Shown here: piece after piece, positions 48,285 to 59,204 of the stretch
Position numbering within the stretch: position 1 is the first letter of the stretch
Layout: every line of letters starts with the position of its first letter
NCBI GenBank assembly: GCA_963082975.1
Contig: OY720345.1
Span: 12,736,491 to 12,800,490 of the forward strand
Direction of reading: 5' to 3'
Origin: Labia minor
Lineage: Eukaryota > Arthropoda > Insecta > Dermaptera > Spongiphoridae
DNA: 64,000 nt
Notes under the pieces: model-generated
The model's input: the letters and a program-made list of their open reading frames with translations, nothing else
Databases searched by the model: none
Told to the model about the DNA's origin: nothing
Made by a program: the position numbers and the translations under genes

Positions 48285-49058
48285 AACTCCGGTGCTTTCA
48301 GCGATTCAATCAAGCTGAATATATATAGTAGTTTTATTCAAATTTTAATCTATATCTTTATTTTTACATCCATATTTTTACGGTCTGTTTAAAGGGGTGT
48401 CAATCTCATAGGTACACTTGGGCCATACAAACAAAGTATAACTTTAGGAGGGTCGCAGACAAATTGAAAGTCGAAAGTCTGATCGCTAAAAGCATTTTAC
48501 CTTTTTTTTATTTTTTTTTTTTAGAGATAGATTGAAATTTTTTAAAACAGTCGTAATAGTGGTCACGGTTTGACACCCCTGGTTTAAAGGAAAAAAAATG
48601 AAACCCGTGTTTGGCTCTTTGTTGATGAACCCACGTCACGTGCTAGCCCGTGATTGACAGTGTTAAAAAATTAAAAAAAAACTCCGGTACTTTCAGCAAT
48701 TCAATCAAGCTGAAATTCTATATCTAGCAGTTTTATACAATTTTTAATCATGTGAAAAAGTCTCAAACATATATCTTTAGTTTTACGGTCAGTTTAGAGG
48801 AAAAAAAATCAAAACGTTGTAGGTGATGACCCTCTTCCGGTTGAGCTACATTTCTCAAAAGTTAATAGAAAACTACGAATTTTGAATAATGCCCGTATAC
48901 CAAATTTCATTATTCTAGCTCAAACCGTTTTTACGTAATCTTGTCTATTTACACATACACACAGACATTTTTTCAACCTTAGTGAAAATGACTCAGGGGC
49001 CTTCACAAAACGTGTAAAAACATCAAAATCTCGACATCGAAAATTTCGTGATCGCAAA
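48285..49058 (-). repeat. Family B repeat copies 4a/4b, rearranged
   Basis: A partial copy (48290-48394, GGTGCTTTCAGCGATTCAAT) is interrupted by the hAT MITE at 48395. Sequence then restarts at 48605 (GTGTTTGGCTCTTTGTTGAT) and runs through the whole body to CGTGATCGCAAATG. The 3' hairpin is missing. This looks like a partial tandem or nested pair. Confidence 0.7.
48395..48581. mobile_element. hAT MITE, 187 bp, TSD GTTTAAAG
   Basis: Left end GGGTGTCAATCTC (first two bases of a CAGGGGTGTC-type tip seem lost), right end GGTTTGACACCCCTG. Flanks are GTTTAAAG at 48387-48394 and 48582-48589. Inserted in a family B repeat. Confidence 0.85.
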
Positions 49059-49745
49059 TGTTACAATGGGTAATTTTAGTTGTTTAGAGCTGCACTAAAA
49101 GTGAAAATGACTAAAGTTAATGATTTTAATTACAAATTTTTTTTTTTTTATTTTTATCTTTTACTTAATTAACATACATATTTTACTTTAAGCATCTTAT
49201 AAAAAATTGGTAACAAAAATTAAATAAATTATATAAATATAAAAAATAAACAAAATGAATAATTATTAGTAAATACTAAAACTACTAAAGTGGCTGTAAA
49301 GAGGCCACCCCGAACTTGACTATAATATATAAATAAATTTATTCTAATATTAATCATTGACATCAGACAAACAACCTGAACTAACAAACAACGTTGTTTC
49401 CACATCGATTGATTGAAGTCCTATATTGATGAATTTGTTGCTATTTATCAATAATATAAAAAAACTATTGGAGTGGCTGTAAAGGACCTACTAGAATAAA
49501 TAAATAAACAAAACTTCATTTTAAACGTCGTCATTAGACATCAAACACTGTTGATAATACAGATATAAAAAGAAAAAATATATTATATGAAATTTAATTG
49601 TTAAAAAAATTATAATTTCTTCTTTTACTTAATATTTAAATTACTTACATTATATTTATATAATATAGCTATCATTTGTTTGTTATTATGTTTATTATTT
49701 TTATTCTCTCAAATATCTTAATTAAAGTTTAATTAGTTTTTAATT
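49059..49745. repeat. AT-rich with a diverged direct repeat
   Basis: AAAACTACTAAAGTGGCTGT (about 49279) and AAAACTATTGGAGTGGCTGT (about 49459) head two similar 180-bp stretches, each with CATCAGAC/CATTAGAC later. Function unknown. Confidence 0.4.
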
Positions 49746-49754
49746 TTTAGTTTA

Positions 49755-49990
49755 ATCAATTGGTCCGTTTTGAGAATGTCGATGGTTGATCCTTATGCAA
49801 TAACGGCACGCCTTCATTTCGTTTCGCTCGCCTGATCAATGTCGAGGAGAACGAGTGTCTGGAACCAAGGACGACAACTGGAGGATCCCTTTCTGTGTAC
49901 ATGAACCCTCCTTCCACCTGCCCCCCTTCTTATGCTCTCCCATTCCCACATATTCTCTCACTCTCTTCCTCTTCCTCTTTCTACATCATC
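49755..49990. promoter_or_regulatory. Second GC-rich island with pyrimidine-rich tail
   Basis: Starts TTGGTCCGTTTTGAGAATGT and includes CGTTTCGCTCGCCTGATCAA and a long CT-rich tail (CTCCTTCCACCTGCCCCCCT). As at 37646, base composition departs sharply from the surroundings, which fits a first exon or promoter. No frame with a family pattern is present. Confidence 0.3.
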
Positions 49991-50366
49991 ATTTTCCTTT
50001 TTACATCCCCTAATATTTTTATAAATTTATATTTTATTCTTAAATGTATTATATAATTTTTTTTAAATATTTCTTTGATAAATCATCTTACGATTAAACA
50101 ACAGATTATTAGTTGTTTTTTTTAAATCATTAAAATAATATTCTATAAATATGATATATGTATATACAGGGTGTTTATTTCAAAAACCATTTGTTTATTT
50201 TGAAACATATTTGACATATTTTTCTTTATTTTTTTTTAAATCATTAAATAAAAGTTATATCGTTGATATTAAAAAAAAATATTATATTTTAAAGTAATGA
50301 ATTTTGAGAACCACTACAGGAAATTTTTTAATTCATTCAAATTGTATTCTAAAGTCTAAAACAGGC

Positions 50367-50563
50367 TTGTCTAAAATGCGGACCAAAACCCTTTGAGATG
50401 CGGACCAGAACCCTTTGAGATGCGGCCCAAACGCAAATTATGAAAATATTTAAATTTTTTCAATATGGTTCTAAAAAAAAGGGTAAAATGATATTTATGT
50501 GCGGCCCAGCATATTTTTTTTACAATGTGGCCCTCGAATGGTCATAGTTGACACACCCATGGT
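50367..50563. mobile_element. Possible eroded hAT MITE
   Basis: Left CAGGCTTGTCTAAAATGCGG, right GTTGACACACCCATG, both with GCGGCCCA-type motifs, and a 20-bp internal tandem (CCCTTTGAGATGCGG twice). Flanks GTCTAAAA and GTTTAATT agree only partly, so the target duplication is not certain. Confidence 0.5.
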
Positions 50564-52433
50564 TTAATTAACTTTGTGTCTTATCTATTATAGTTTTTAA
50601 GATAACACAATAGTCTACATTCTAAAACCTCAAATAAACCATTTATATATATAAACTATAAGAGAAAGAATTCAAAGTTGAATAAATTAGCAATTTATAT
50701 ATAAATATATATCTTTATGGAAAATGAATAAAAGGAATTTTTTATATTCATCAAAAATTGGACTATTTCAATAAGTTTGAAAACAAGAAGTAGTCAATTC
50801 TAGGATGTTTACTTTCATTTGATGTCAAATTCAAACTAAATGACGCAATGGCTGAAAATTTGATAATAATATATTAACAAATCGTAATTGCTATGTAAAG
50901 TATCACAATAAAAAAACTACCACGGAATTTTAAAAAGTCTGTAACTTTGTCCTCGTATCTAAGCAACTAATAACATGAACATTTAAAATTACTCTGGACT
51001 AAAATTCTCATCACTTAAAGTAAAGAAGAAAAAATATAATAAATTTAGTAAAGAAGAGATTATGTAGTAAAATTATTTAAAAAATATAATATAAAACAAG
51101 AAATTGAATAATTAGTTTTAATCAGAATATTTAGATCTTTAGAATATATAAAAATTAATTTTCCTACATTTATTACAAAAAATAATAATAATAATAATAA
51201 TAATAATTAATTTACAATAAATTTTCGTTGTATATATATTATATTATAAATATATAAATGACACACACATAAATATAAGCTAATTAAGAATCTGCGAGAT
51301 TTAATCATAGGCTATAAAAACATAGAGAGAGAGAGAGAAGCAATTAATTATAATTTTTTTTTCAAATATTTAAAAATATATTTATATTTTATATTATTTC
51401 AATAATTTATAAAAATGAATTTTCTTAAAATATTAATTTTAATTTTATTAATGTCTAAATCAGTTGGAAATTTGTTTACATATTAATTAAAATATTTTAT
51501 AATATTTTTTTTTAAATTACTTATGAGACATGTTCTAAGAATACTTTTTTTATCAATAATAATTATTCTATGATCTCTAGAAAACAATATTGAATATATT
51601 TTTTAAAATCAAATCTAATCCCTGAATTTAATTGACAAGAAACTTCATTTGCATAAAAATTGATAAATTTCGGTGAATTAATTGTATGGGAAGGTGAATT
51701 TCAATGTTTAGATATCAACATAACCGTAGGAGGTCTAAAATATTAATGAATAAATATTAATATTATATTATAGGGGAAATGTTCTACAGTTAGGTGAATG
51801 AGTGTGGAATCCTTGAAGGTGGTTGCCCTCGAAAATTGTTTACGGAAAATAAAATGAAATATTCTTTCGGTAAAATGGAAATTCCAAAAACATGCATATT
51901 CATTTTCTAAAAACAGAAATGTGGACTTCCCTAAAATAATAACTAATATATGTATATATATATATATATTCAAACAATTTTCCTCAATAATTTTCAAGTA
52001 TATTTGGTATATATTAAATTTGTCATAACAAATTAAATGGGAAGACCATTTAGTGGGATAACTAGCAGATAATGTGTGTGATTAACACAATAAAAATAGT
52101 TTGTGTTTTTCTTCCTCACCCGCTCCCTTCATGTCTATGTGATGGTAGATAATTATATGAATTTAATTAAATTTAAAATGGGCCTGGTACTAGTTCAATT
52201 TAACTAAATGTAAATTTAAATTCATATATATATAGAACCTGTAATTTTATATTAATTCTGTAAATACTTATTAATATAAGTTTATTTGTAATAAAAAATT
52301 GTATCTCAATCAAGGCTAATAAATAAATAAATCTTTTTCAAAATAAATTTCAAAAAAATTTTGTAATTTATAAAAATAATTATTTTATTAAAAACTGTTC
52401 AATTGAACGCGTTGTTTTATGTTTAAAAGGAAA
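50564..52433. other. AT-rich intergenic, nothing recognised
   Basis: An AAT trinucleotide run near 51181-51208 and a GA run near 51326-51337. No gene or repeat boundary supported. Confidence 0.4.
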
Positions 52434-53667
52434 ATAAGTTGACCTGTGGCCAGGTCCGAATCGACAGACGGTTTGAAATAAATTAATTTCCAGCTACAGA
52501 AACAATTTCAAATAATTTTCATATATCTATTAATGTAATAAAAAACAGATGTGGATAGAACATAAATATTTTTAATTTTATTTTATTTATAATATATAGC
52601 TGAAGTAGCCGGCGTTGCCCGGCGTTACCGAGGCTGTGACGTCATGAAGGGCTGAGTGACGTCATATAATTTTAAATTAAGAAAAACATAATGAAGATGA
52701 TTTTTCCTGAGGATAAAACCAATACATTCGTGGTGATATGTAAAAAAATCTCCTCATGTGAAATTGGGTGTGAAAATAACCATTCTCTCTTCCTATCGTC
52801 GATCGCTAATACTACCACTTCCGGTTTCCGGATTTGCACCAAAAGTTGATCAATTCATCCCAGTGATGCATTAAGTAAATATACCAAATTTCATCAAAAT
52901 CGGTTGAGCCGTTCAGGCTGTACACATCTATACGGACGGACAGTCGGACGGACGGACAGACATCATGCTAAAGTACTTTTTACCGACCGACGATAGTAAG
53001 GGAGGTATTGTTATGCATTTTCTAAACAGAAAAAAGTATTTTTAGCATGATGTCTGTCCGTCCGTCTGTCCGTCTGTCCGTCTGTCCGTCCGTATAGATG
53101 TGTACAGCCTGAACGGCTTAACCGATTTTGATGAAATTTGGTATATTTACTTAATGCATCAGTGGGATGAATTGATCAACTTTTGGTGCAAATCCGTGAA
53201 CCGGAAGTGGTAGTATTAGCGATTTACGATAGAAAGGGAAGGGTTATTTTCACACCAAATTTCACATGAGGAGATTTTTTTATATATCACCACGAATCAT
53301 GCACTTTGTATTGGTTTTATCCTCGGGAAAATCATATTTATTAGTTTTTTCTTGATTTAAAATTATATGACGTCATAGCCTGGTCTTATATATAAATATA
53401 TACATATATTATAAATAAAATAAAATTATAAATATTTATGTTATATGCCTATATGTTTTTTATTACATTAATAGATATATTAAAATTATTTGAAATTGTT
53501 TCTGTAGCTGGAAATTAATTTACTTCAAACCGTCGGTCGGTTCGGACCTGGCCACAGGTCAACTTATTTCTGTTAAGAAAATGCATGATTCGCGGAGAAA
53601 TGTAAAAAATCTCCACGTGTGAAATTTGGTGTGAAAACAATACCTCCCTTACTATCGTCGGTCGGTA
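52434..53667 (-). repeat. Family A repeat copy 4, split by copy 5
   Basis: Outer parts 52434-52980 and 53568-53667 together make one minus-strand family A copy; the break lies in the oligo-T run of ATGCTAAA-x-TACTTTTTTCTG. Paired TGACGTCA motifs at 52637-52644 and 52657-52664. Confidence 0.85.
52981..53567 (+). repeat. Family A repeat copy 5, nested in copy 4
   Basis: Complete in the opposite orientation: TTACCGACCGACGATAGTAA, a deletion of about 55 bp after GGAGGTATTG, the GTCC/GTCT microsatellite at 53055-53092, one TGACGTCA at 53368-53375, GTCGGTCGG, and the hairpin GACCTGGCCACAGGTC then AACTTA. Inserted in a T run. Confidence 0.88.
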
Positions 53668-53671
53668 AAAA

Positions 53672-54047
53672 TGTGATTTTCTCATCAAAAAACAACGAAT
53701 TTACCTGGTAATAAAAATAAATAACTAAATAAAAGAAACTTCTTACAAGTCTTTTATTTATGATATTGATTCATGGATTAGCTATTCTTAAATAAGGAAC
53801 ATAGGAAAAAATTTAATTTTTAAAAAATTCACTAATAACAGCAAATGTTTTAACTCAAAATTGTAACATAATGTAGAGAACAATTTTATTTATTAAAATT
53901 TGTATAGAAACTAATTCAATATGTTTACTTTATTGTCTTTTTGGTTAGGTGTATACCTATAAAAAAAATACATAATAAATTTTTTAAATAAATCTCTTTA
54001 AATACTAATATTTATTAAAATATTTCATTCAAATTAAATTTATTTAT
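53672..54047 (+). repeat. Second copy of the 21.1-kb segment
   Basis: Direct-orientation copy of 21089-21468 with few differences (for example CTTACAAGTC against CTTACGAGTC). It is bounded on the left by the 5' end of family A copy 4 and on the right by a 115-bp family A fragment. Confidence 0.88.
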
Positions 54048-54162
54048 AAAAAAATACTTTTTTCTGCTAAGAAAATGCATGATTCGTGGAGATATGTAAA
54101 AATCTCCACATGTGAAATTTGGTGTGAAAACAATACCTCCCTTACTATCGTCGGTCGGTAAA
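54048..54162 (-). repeat. Family A fragment (5' 115 bp)
   Basis: Runs from AAAATACTTTTTTCTGC to CTATCGTCGGTCGGTAA, that is, only the 5' end of the element on the minus strand. The rest of the element is replaced by the duplicated segment. Confidence 0.8.
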
Positions 54163-54186
54163 AAATGATAGTTATGTTAATAAGAG

Positions 54187-54685
54187 AGCAGGTCAATAAG
54201 TCCATGACTTTTTGAATTACCTGTCTCTTAAATGAAATGGCAACACTCCACCGGCCAGCAGGCAACTTCCAGCTGACTCCTGTCAAAATTAAAATCAGCT
54301 GGGTCTTTTAGTTTTTGTTTGTCATCTATTAATAGCAGACTACTTTTGAGAAGAAAATGGACAAAAGTGAATTTTGTGAGCTTATTAAGCATTATGTTTT
54401 GTGGGAAAAAAACATCACTGAAACCGAGTTTTTGCGTCGTTTTGTAACCACGGATGAATCGTGAATCCATCACAACACACCCGAGGCCAAACAGCAGTCA
54501 AAATAGTGGGTTTCTCGGAATGAATCGGCACCAAAGATGTCCTCGACAAAGCTATTTTTTGGGAGGGATAAAAATATTGTAGAAACATTGGACGAAATAT
54601 ATAGAGCTCAAATGAAAAATAAAATAATTTTTTATTTAAAAAACTGTTTCATTCAAAATGTCACGTACTTAATGACCTACCCTCA
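54187..54685 (+). mobile_element. mariner internal-deletion derivative
   Basis: Ends AGGTCAATAAGTCCATGACT and, complemented, AGGTCATTAAGTACGTGACA are imperfect inverted repeats. About 500 bp remain of a normal 1.3 kb. The exact TA boundaries are unclear. Confidence 0.78.
54357..54640 (+). pseudogene. mariner transposase with fused ends
   Basis: Starts MDKSEFCELIKHYVL, typical of the mariner N-terminus. After about 25 residues it jumps to FLRRFVTTDES, the first catalytic region, then a stop, IHHNTPEAKQQSK, another stop, and WVSRNESAPK. The frame later gives scraps of the C-terminus (NIVETLDEIY). The DNA-binding domain is deleted. Confidence 0.85.
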
Positions 54686-55148
54686 TTCATATTTTTAATA
54701 TGACAATACTTTTGGTTGTACAATCTTTTAGTTGATTCATTTTTTTATTAATTTATTTCATTAATTAAGAATATAACAAATTAAAGTTTCGATTTAAAAT
54801 ATCAAGAGAAATAAGAAAAAACAAATTCCCTGAATTGGGTATTTGGTATATTCTAAGGGTTTCAACATCTGCATTCAGTTTTCTAAATTAATATTTTTCA
54901 TTTAAAAAAAATCAAAGATTAAGTATTAGGAAAACGCAATTTTTAAACTGATTTTCTCTAGTTTCCTGTGCCTATAAATTCCTCAAGGTCCCAAATTTAT
55001 GAATATATCTTATATTGGGATATTACTTAATTTGGAAATCATTAAATTCACTAGACTGTGACAACAAATCACCATTTCAAGCACCCAAAACCAGCTGGAA
55101 AAGACAAGTTTTTATTAAAAATTAAAATAACAAGGAGATTTTTATAAC

Positions 55149-55315
55149 ACAAAGTTTTATTCAAAAGAATTGCGATCTACATTTTATTGTAATAATAAAT
55201 TTCTAAAGATTTCTCAAATTTATTTTATTACAATAAAATAATAAATTTCTAAAGATTTCTCAAATTTATTATTACAATAAAATGTAGATCGGAATTCTTT
55301 TGTATAAAACTTTGT
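55149..55315. repeat. Hairpin-forming inverted repeat, 53-bp arms
   Basis: Left arm from 55149 (ACAAAGTTTTATTCAAAAGA) and right arm ending 55315 (TTTTGTATAAAACTTTGT) pair over about 53 bp with two or three mismatches. The loop contains a duplicated TTCTAAAGATTTCTCAAATT unit. May be a small palindromic MITE; no target duplication recognised. Confidence 0.75.
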
Positions 55316-55319
55316 CTAA

Positions 55320-55706
55320 TGCACCACCATTTGAAGTGTCTTCATCTTATCGTGGTGGAGAGGTTTGCGTTTCCAAATGGCCCGGATCGTAGGTAGGGTT
55401 ACCCAAGTTGGACAACCTAAAATGATGATACAAACAAAGACAGATAGAGTCTTCTTCCAAATTGAAAATAACTCCACTAAAACTCCCACCTCTCCCTCTT
55501 TCCCATTGTGTGTAAATTGGGGTTTGACTATAAACACATTTCATATCAACTTATCTATGGATCTATGCCATTATTGAAATCGAAGTTTTTTTAGGTTTCA
55601 ACAACCAGATTTCTTTGTTTCTCCGACTCTATCCTGACTCATCTCCAGCCAATTCCTAATCTCTCCTTATTTTTTAATATATTCTTCTACTTGGAAAAAG
55701 TTTTTG
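55320..55706. other. Less AT-rich stretch, unassigned
   Basis: 55320-55540 is richer in G+C (GGCCCGGATCGTAGGTAGGG) with overlapping short frames on both strands and no recognisable family. It could be part of an old retroelement or an exon. Confidence 0.3.
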
Positions 55707-56314
55707 TTACTATCTCACCAGAGATACTAGTATTGCGATTATGAAAATTTTCACTGTCGAGATTTTGATGTTTTTATACGTTTTGAAAGTCCCTGAGTCA
55801 TTTTCACTAATTGTAAGGTTGAGAAAAATGTCTGTATGTGTGTGTGTATGTAGACCAGATTACGCAAAAACGGTTAAATTTGGTATTCGGGCATTATTCA
55901 AAATTCGTAGTTTTCAATTAACTTTTGAGAAGAGTGCCATTACCTACCAAGTTTTCATTTTTTTTTCTCTAAATTGACCGTCAAAATAAAGATATATGTT
56001 TGAGACTTTTTCACATGATTAAAAATTATATAAAACTGCTATATATAAAATTTCAGCTTGATTGAATTGCTGAAAGTACCGGAATTAATTTTTTTATTTT
56101 TTAACACTGACTGTCAATCACGAGCTAGCAAGTGATTTGGGGTCATCAACAAAGAGCCAAACACGCGTAAGTTTAATAAATATTATTTATTAATTTTAAT
56201 TTATAATTTATATATATATATATATATATATAATTAAATTTAATTTAAATAATATATATGTGCGTTAATTAATTCAATTCAAATTTGCGAGATAGTCGAG
56301 TGGAGACACTCCAG
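55707..56314 (+). repeat. Family B repeat copy 5 (HINE-like), complete
   Basis: Plus-strand copy: TTACTATCTCACCAGAGATA at the 5' end, TGTGTGTG microsatellite near 55830-55847, an (AT)n run near 56210-56232, GCGAGATAGTC, and the 3' hairpin GAGTGGAGACACTC then CAG. 608 bp. Confidence 0.82.
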
Positions 56315-57585
56315 ATTTATTTTATATAATAAATAAACATTTCATTAATTTTTTTTCTTTAATTCAAGACAATATATCCTGTTCAATTAAACCCTTTAAA
56401 TTTTTTAATTCTAATCGGTCGAACTAGATATATTTATATAAATGTTTATTTAATATCAGTCGTAATCTATGTGATTGAATGAATTTATTTGGCATTCAAA
56501 AAAAGTAGTTTGTAAAAACTAATTTTTTTTTTCAATTTGAACGTAAGATATTTATATAATTTGGAATTTACAATAGTTTGAAGGTTGTTCTGGTTCAAAG
56601 AAGAACATTAATATCTATCTATAGTATCTGTTCTTATTATACAAGCTATAATTCTAATTCTATATATTTAAGTTCTAAAAAAAGATCTACAACGGTTTAT
56701 TTGATAGTCACATAATTGGGGGGAGGGGAGTGGCAGAATTGAGCTGAAAATCAATTTGTAAAATTCTCAGATTCAGTCTTTTAAAAATATTTTCATTTAT
56801 ATAATTTATTCTTACATAATAAATTATAATTAAATTTTAATAATAATTCTATATAATCTTGAATGTAAATTTGAATATTTTTTTGCATTTTATTCTTTGT
56901 ATATTTCTGTATTATTCTGAGTTATTGAGTCAAAGGAAACTATTATTTGTCACACTATTCACCAAAGTACAATGTAATGTATAAATTTCTACATAAATAC
57001 ACGCATACATATTAAGAGAGAATACCACATCATGCAAAACGGCCTGTATGAAAATTTAATTTAGAAATTTAACCTACCATGGGTAATTTCATGGCCATAA
57101 ATTGTTTGAAAATGAATATAAAGTGATAATTTATTATAAATCGGTAATTAATGAATTAAAACTTTTCTAAACGAGTTAGATTTATCATTACAATTTAATT
57201 AATTAATATATTACGTGTGTATAAATTATATACTTATATATATTATATATTAATTTATTATCTTTAAATAATATAAATAGGTAAATTCAATAAATGATTT
57301 CGTGAAAACTAAATAATATGTATTAAAGATATTAATCATTAAATTCAATGTCGAAATTAGGATGAGTCTAGATAATGTAAGTCAAGTTATATATATGTAT
57401 ATGAGATTCAAATGACGTAATTTTACCTTGATATATAGAAATTATATACTTCTAGAAATTATAAATATATTAAAAAGATTATATATAAAAATGATTTTGG
57501 ATCATTTATTCATTAAAAGAATTAGGACAGTAAATCGCGTCACGTTAAAAAAAGGTTTGTTTATTTGATAGAAAATTAAAAAAAT
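56315..57585. other. AT-rich intergenic, nothing recognised
   Basis: About 1.3 kb without supported features. Confidence 0.4.
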
Positions 57586-57912
57586 CTGGTGTGTCTCCAC
57601 TCGACTATCTAGCAAATTTGAATTGGATTAAATAACATATATTATATTTAAATTAAATTATAAATTAAAATCAATAAATAATATTTATTAAACCAGCGCA
57701 TGTTTGGCTCTTTGTTGATGGCACCACGTCACGCGTTGGAGCGTGAGATTTGTAGTGTTAAAAAATTAATTCTGGTACTTTCAGCGATTCAATCAAGCTG
57801 AAATTCTATATATAGCAGTTTTATACAATTATTAATCATGTGAAAAATTATCAAACATATATCTATATTTTTATGGTCACTTTAGAAGAAAAAAATCAAT
57901 GGCGAGATAGTA
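57586..57912 (-). repeat. Family B repeat copy 6, core deleted
   Basis: Has the 3' hairpin region and first half of the body, then jumps from GAAGAAAAAAATCAA straight to the terminal GGCGAGATAGTAA, losing about 290 bp including the microsatellite. Confidence 0.78.
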
Positions 57913-58032
57913 AAAAAATTGGAATTGTATTAAATGAGTTATTAACAATATTATTATTAATATTTTTTAGTCCGTTTCCTGTAACACTCAATTCTTAAAA
58001 TAAATTATTGAAATAAATAAGTGAGATTACCC

Positions 58033-58402
58033 GAAGCATTTATGGGCCAAAGAAAGATGAGTTCTTCAGGGAATGGCGGAGACTGCATAACGAGGAATTG
58101 CATGACCTCTATGAATCAGATATAGTTATAAAATCGAAAAGACTGTGATGGGCAGGGCACGTGGTTAGAATGGGAGAGGAAAGAATGGCGAAAAATATAT
58201 TGGTGGGGAGTCCGAGTGGGAAACGCCCACTTGGAAGACCAAGGACGCTGTGGGTGGATAATGTAGGAAGGGACGTGAGGGAGATGGGAGAGGGTAGGGA
58301 TTGGAGGGTTGTGGCTCAGAATATGGATACTTGGAGAAGTGTGGTTGGTGCGGCTAAGAACTTTCGTAGTTCCGTAGAGCCACAGAGATAGAATAGATTG
58401 AT
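58033..58402 (+). mobile_element. 5'-truncated RTE-like LINE with 13-bp TSD
   Basis: Flanked by AGTGAGATTACCC at 58020-58032 and 58403-58415. The frame 58161-58391 reads MVRMGEERMAKNILVGSPSG, KRPLGRPRTLWVDNVGRDVR and AAKNFRSSVEPQR then stop, the standard C-terminal tail of endonuclease-reverse transcriptase polyproteins. One stop replaces Trp in the upstream RLRWAGH string. Ends in an ATAGAATAG-type tail. Same family as 885-1293. Confidence 0.9.
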
Positions 58403-58415
58403 AGTGAGATTACCC

Positions 58416-59204
58416 CGAATCCTGAGATAATTGTGTCATACTTTCGGGGTAATTACGGCACTTAGTATAATATTAGAAAAATAATTGAAATACAATAAAA
58501 CGAAAAAAACATTATTTATGAATAGAATTTATATAGAATATTTCTCTTTAAAGGAAAATATTAATTTTAATAATTGTGATTTGAAAATAATGTATAATAA
58601 TAATAATTAAAGTAAAAGATACTATAATTTAATAATATGATTATAATAATAAGGAATTGATTAAATGTCTGAAAAAATGCTTATCCCAAACAGAGAAATA
58701 GAACATCAATATGCATTTAAGTAAATAGACATTGTTCACTTGATGTTATTTAGTATTTTTCATAAATAATGTGAATTAAACAAATAAATATAAGTATATG
58801 TATGTATAGAGAGAGAGGTATATATTATTTGTGAATTTATAAATTATTTATTCTTGTTTGTTAAGATAAATTTTGTTAAATTGGATAAAAACAAAAACAT
58901 ATTTCAATTAATTATTATTTAAACCATTTTCATTTACAAGTTATAAATAAGTGGAGTGGGTAAGGTTAGTATTGAGAGTTCTTTATATATGTTTTGGGTA
59001 ATATAGTAATTGATGTAATATTTTTATTGGTTTGTTATGAAATAAATTATTTAAATTGAACTATTACTTTTATTTATTTATTTTTCTATTAACCAAAAAT
59101 AAATTTATTTATTTAAGTATTTATCACTTTATATAAAAGTATTTATATTATGAAAGGAGGATGGCAAGCATAAGTTTATATACTAAATTATTATTTACCT
59201 AGAC
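58416..59204. other. AT-rich intergenic
   Basis: A small inverted motif ATTACCCCGAA ... TTCGGGGTAAT spans about 58410-58454. Nothing else recognised. Confidence 0.4.

Noticed and set aside
55316-55577. Overlapping frames of 65-73 codons as a small gene
   Set aside because: Three frames on both strands are equally open and none shows a recognisable motif, so no protein is called.
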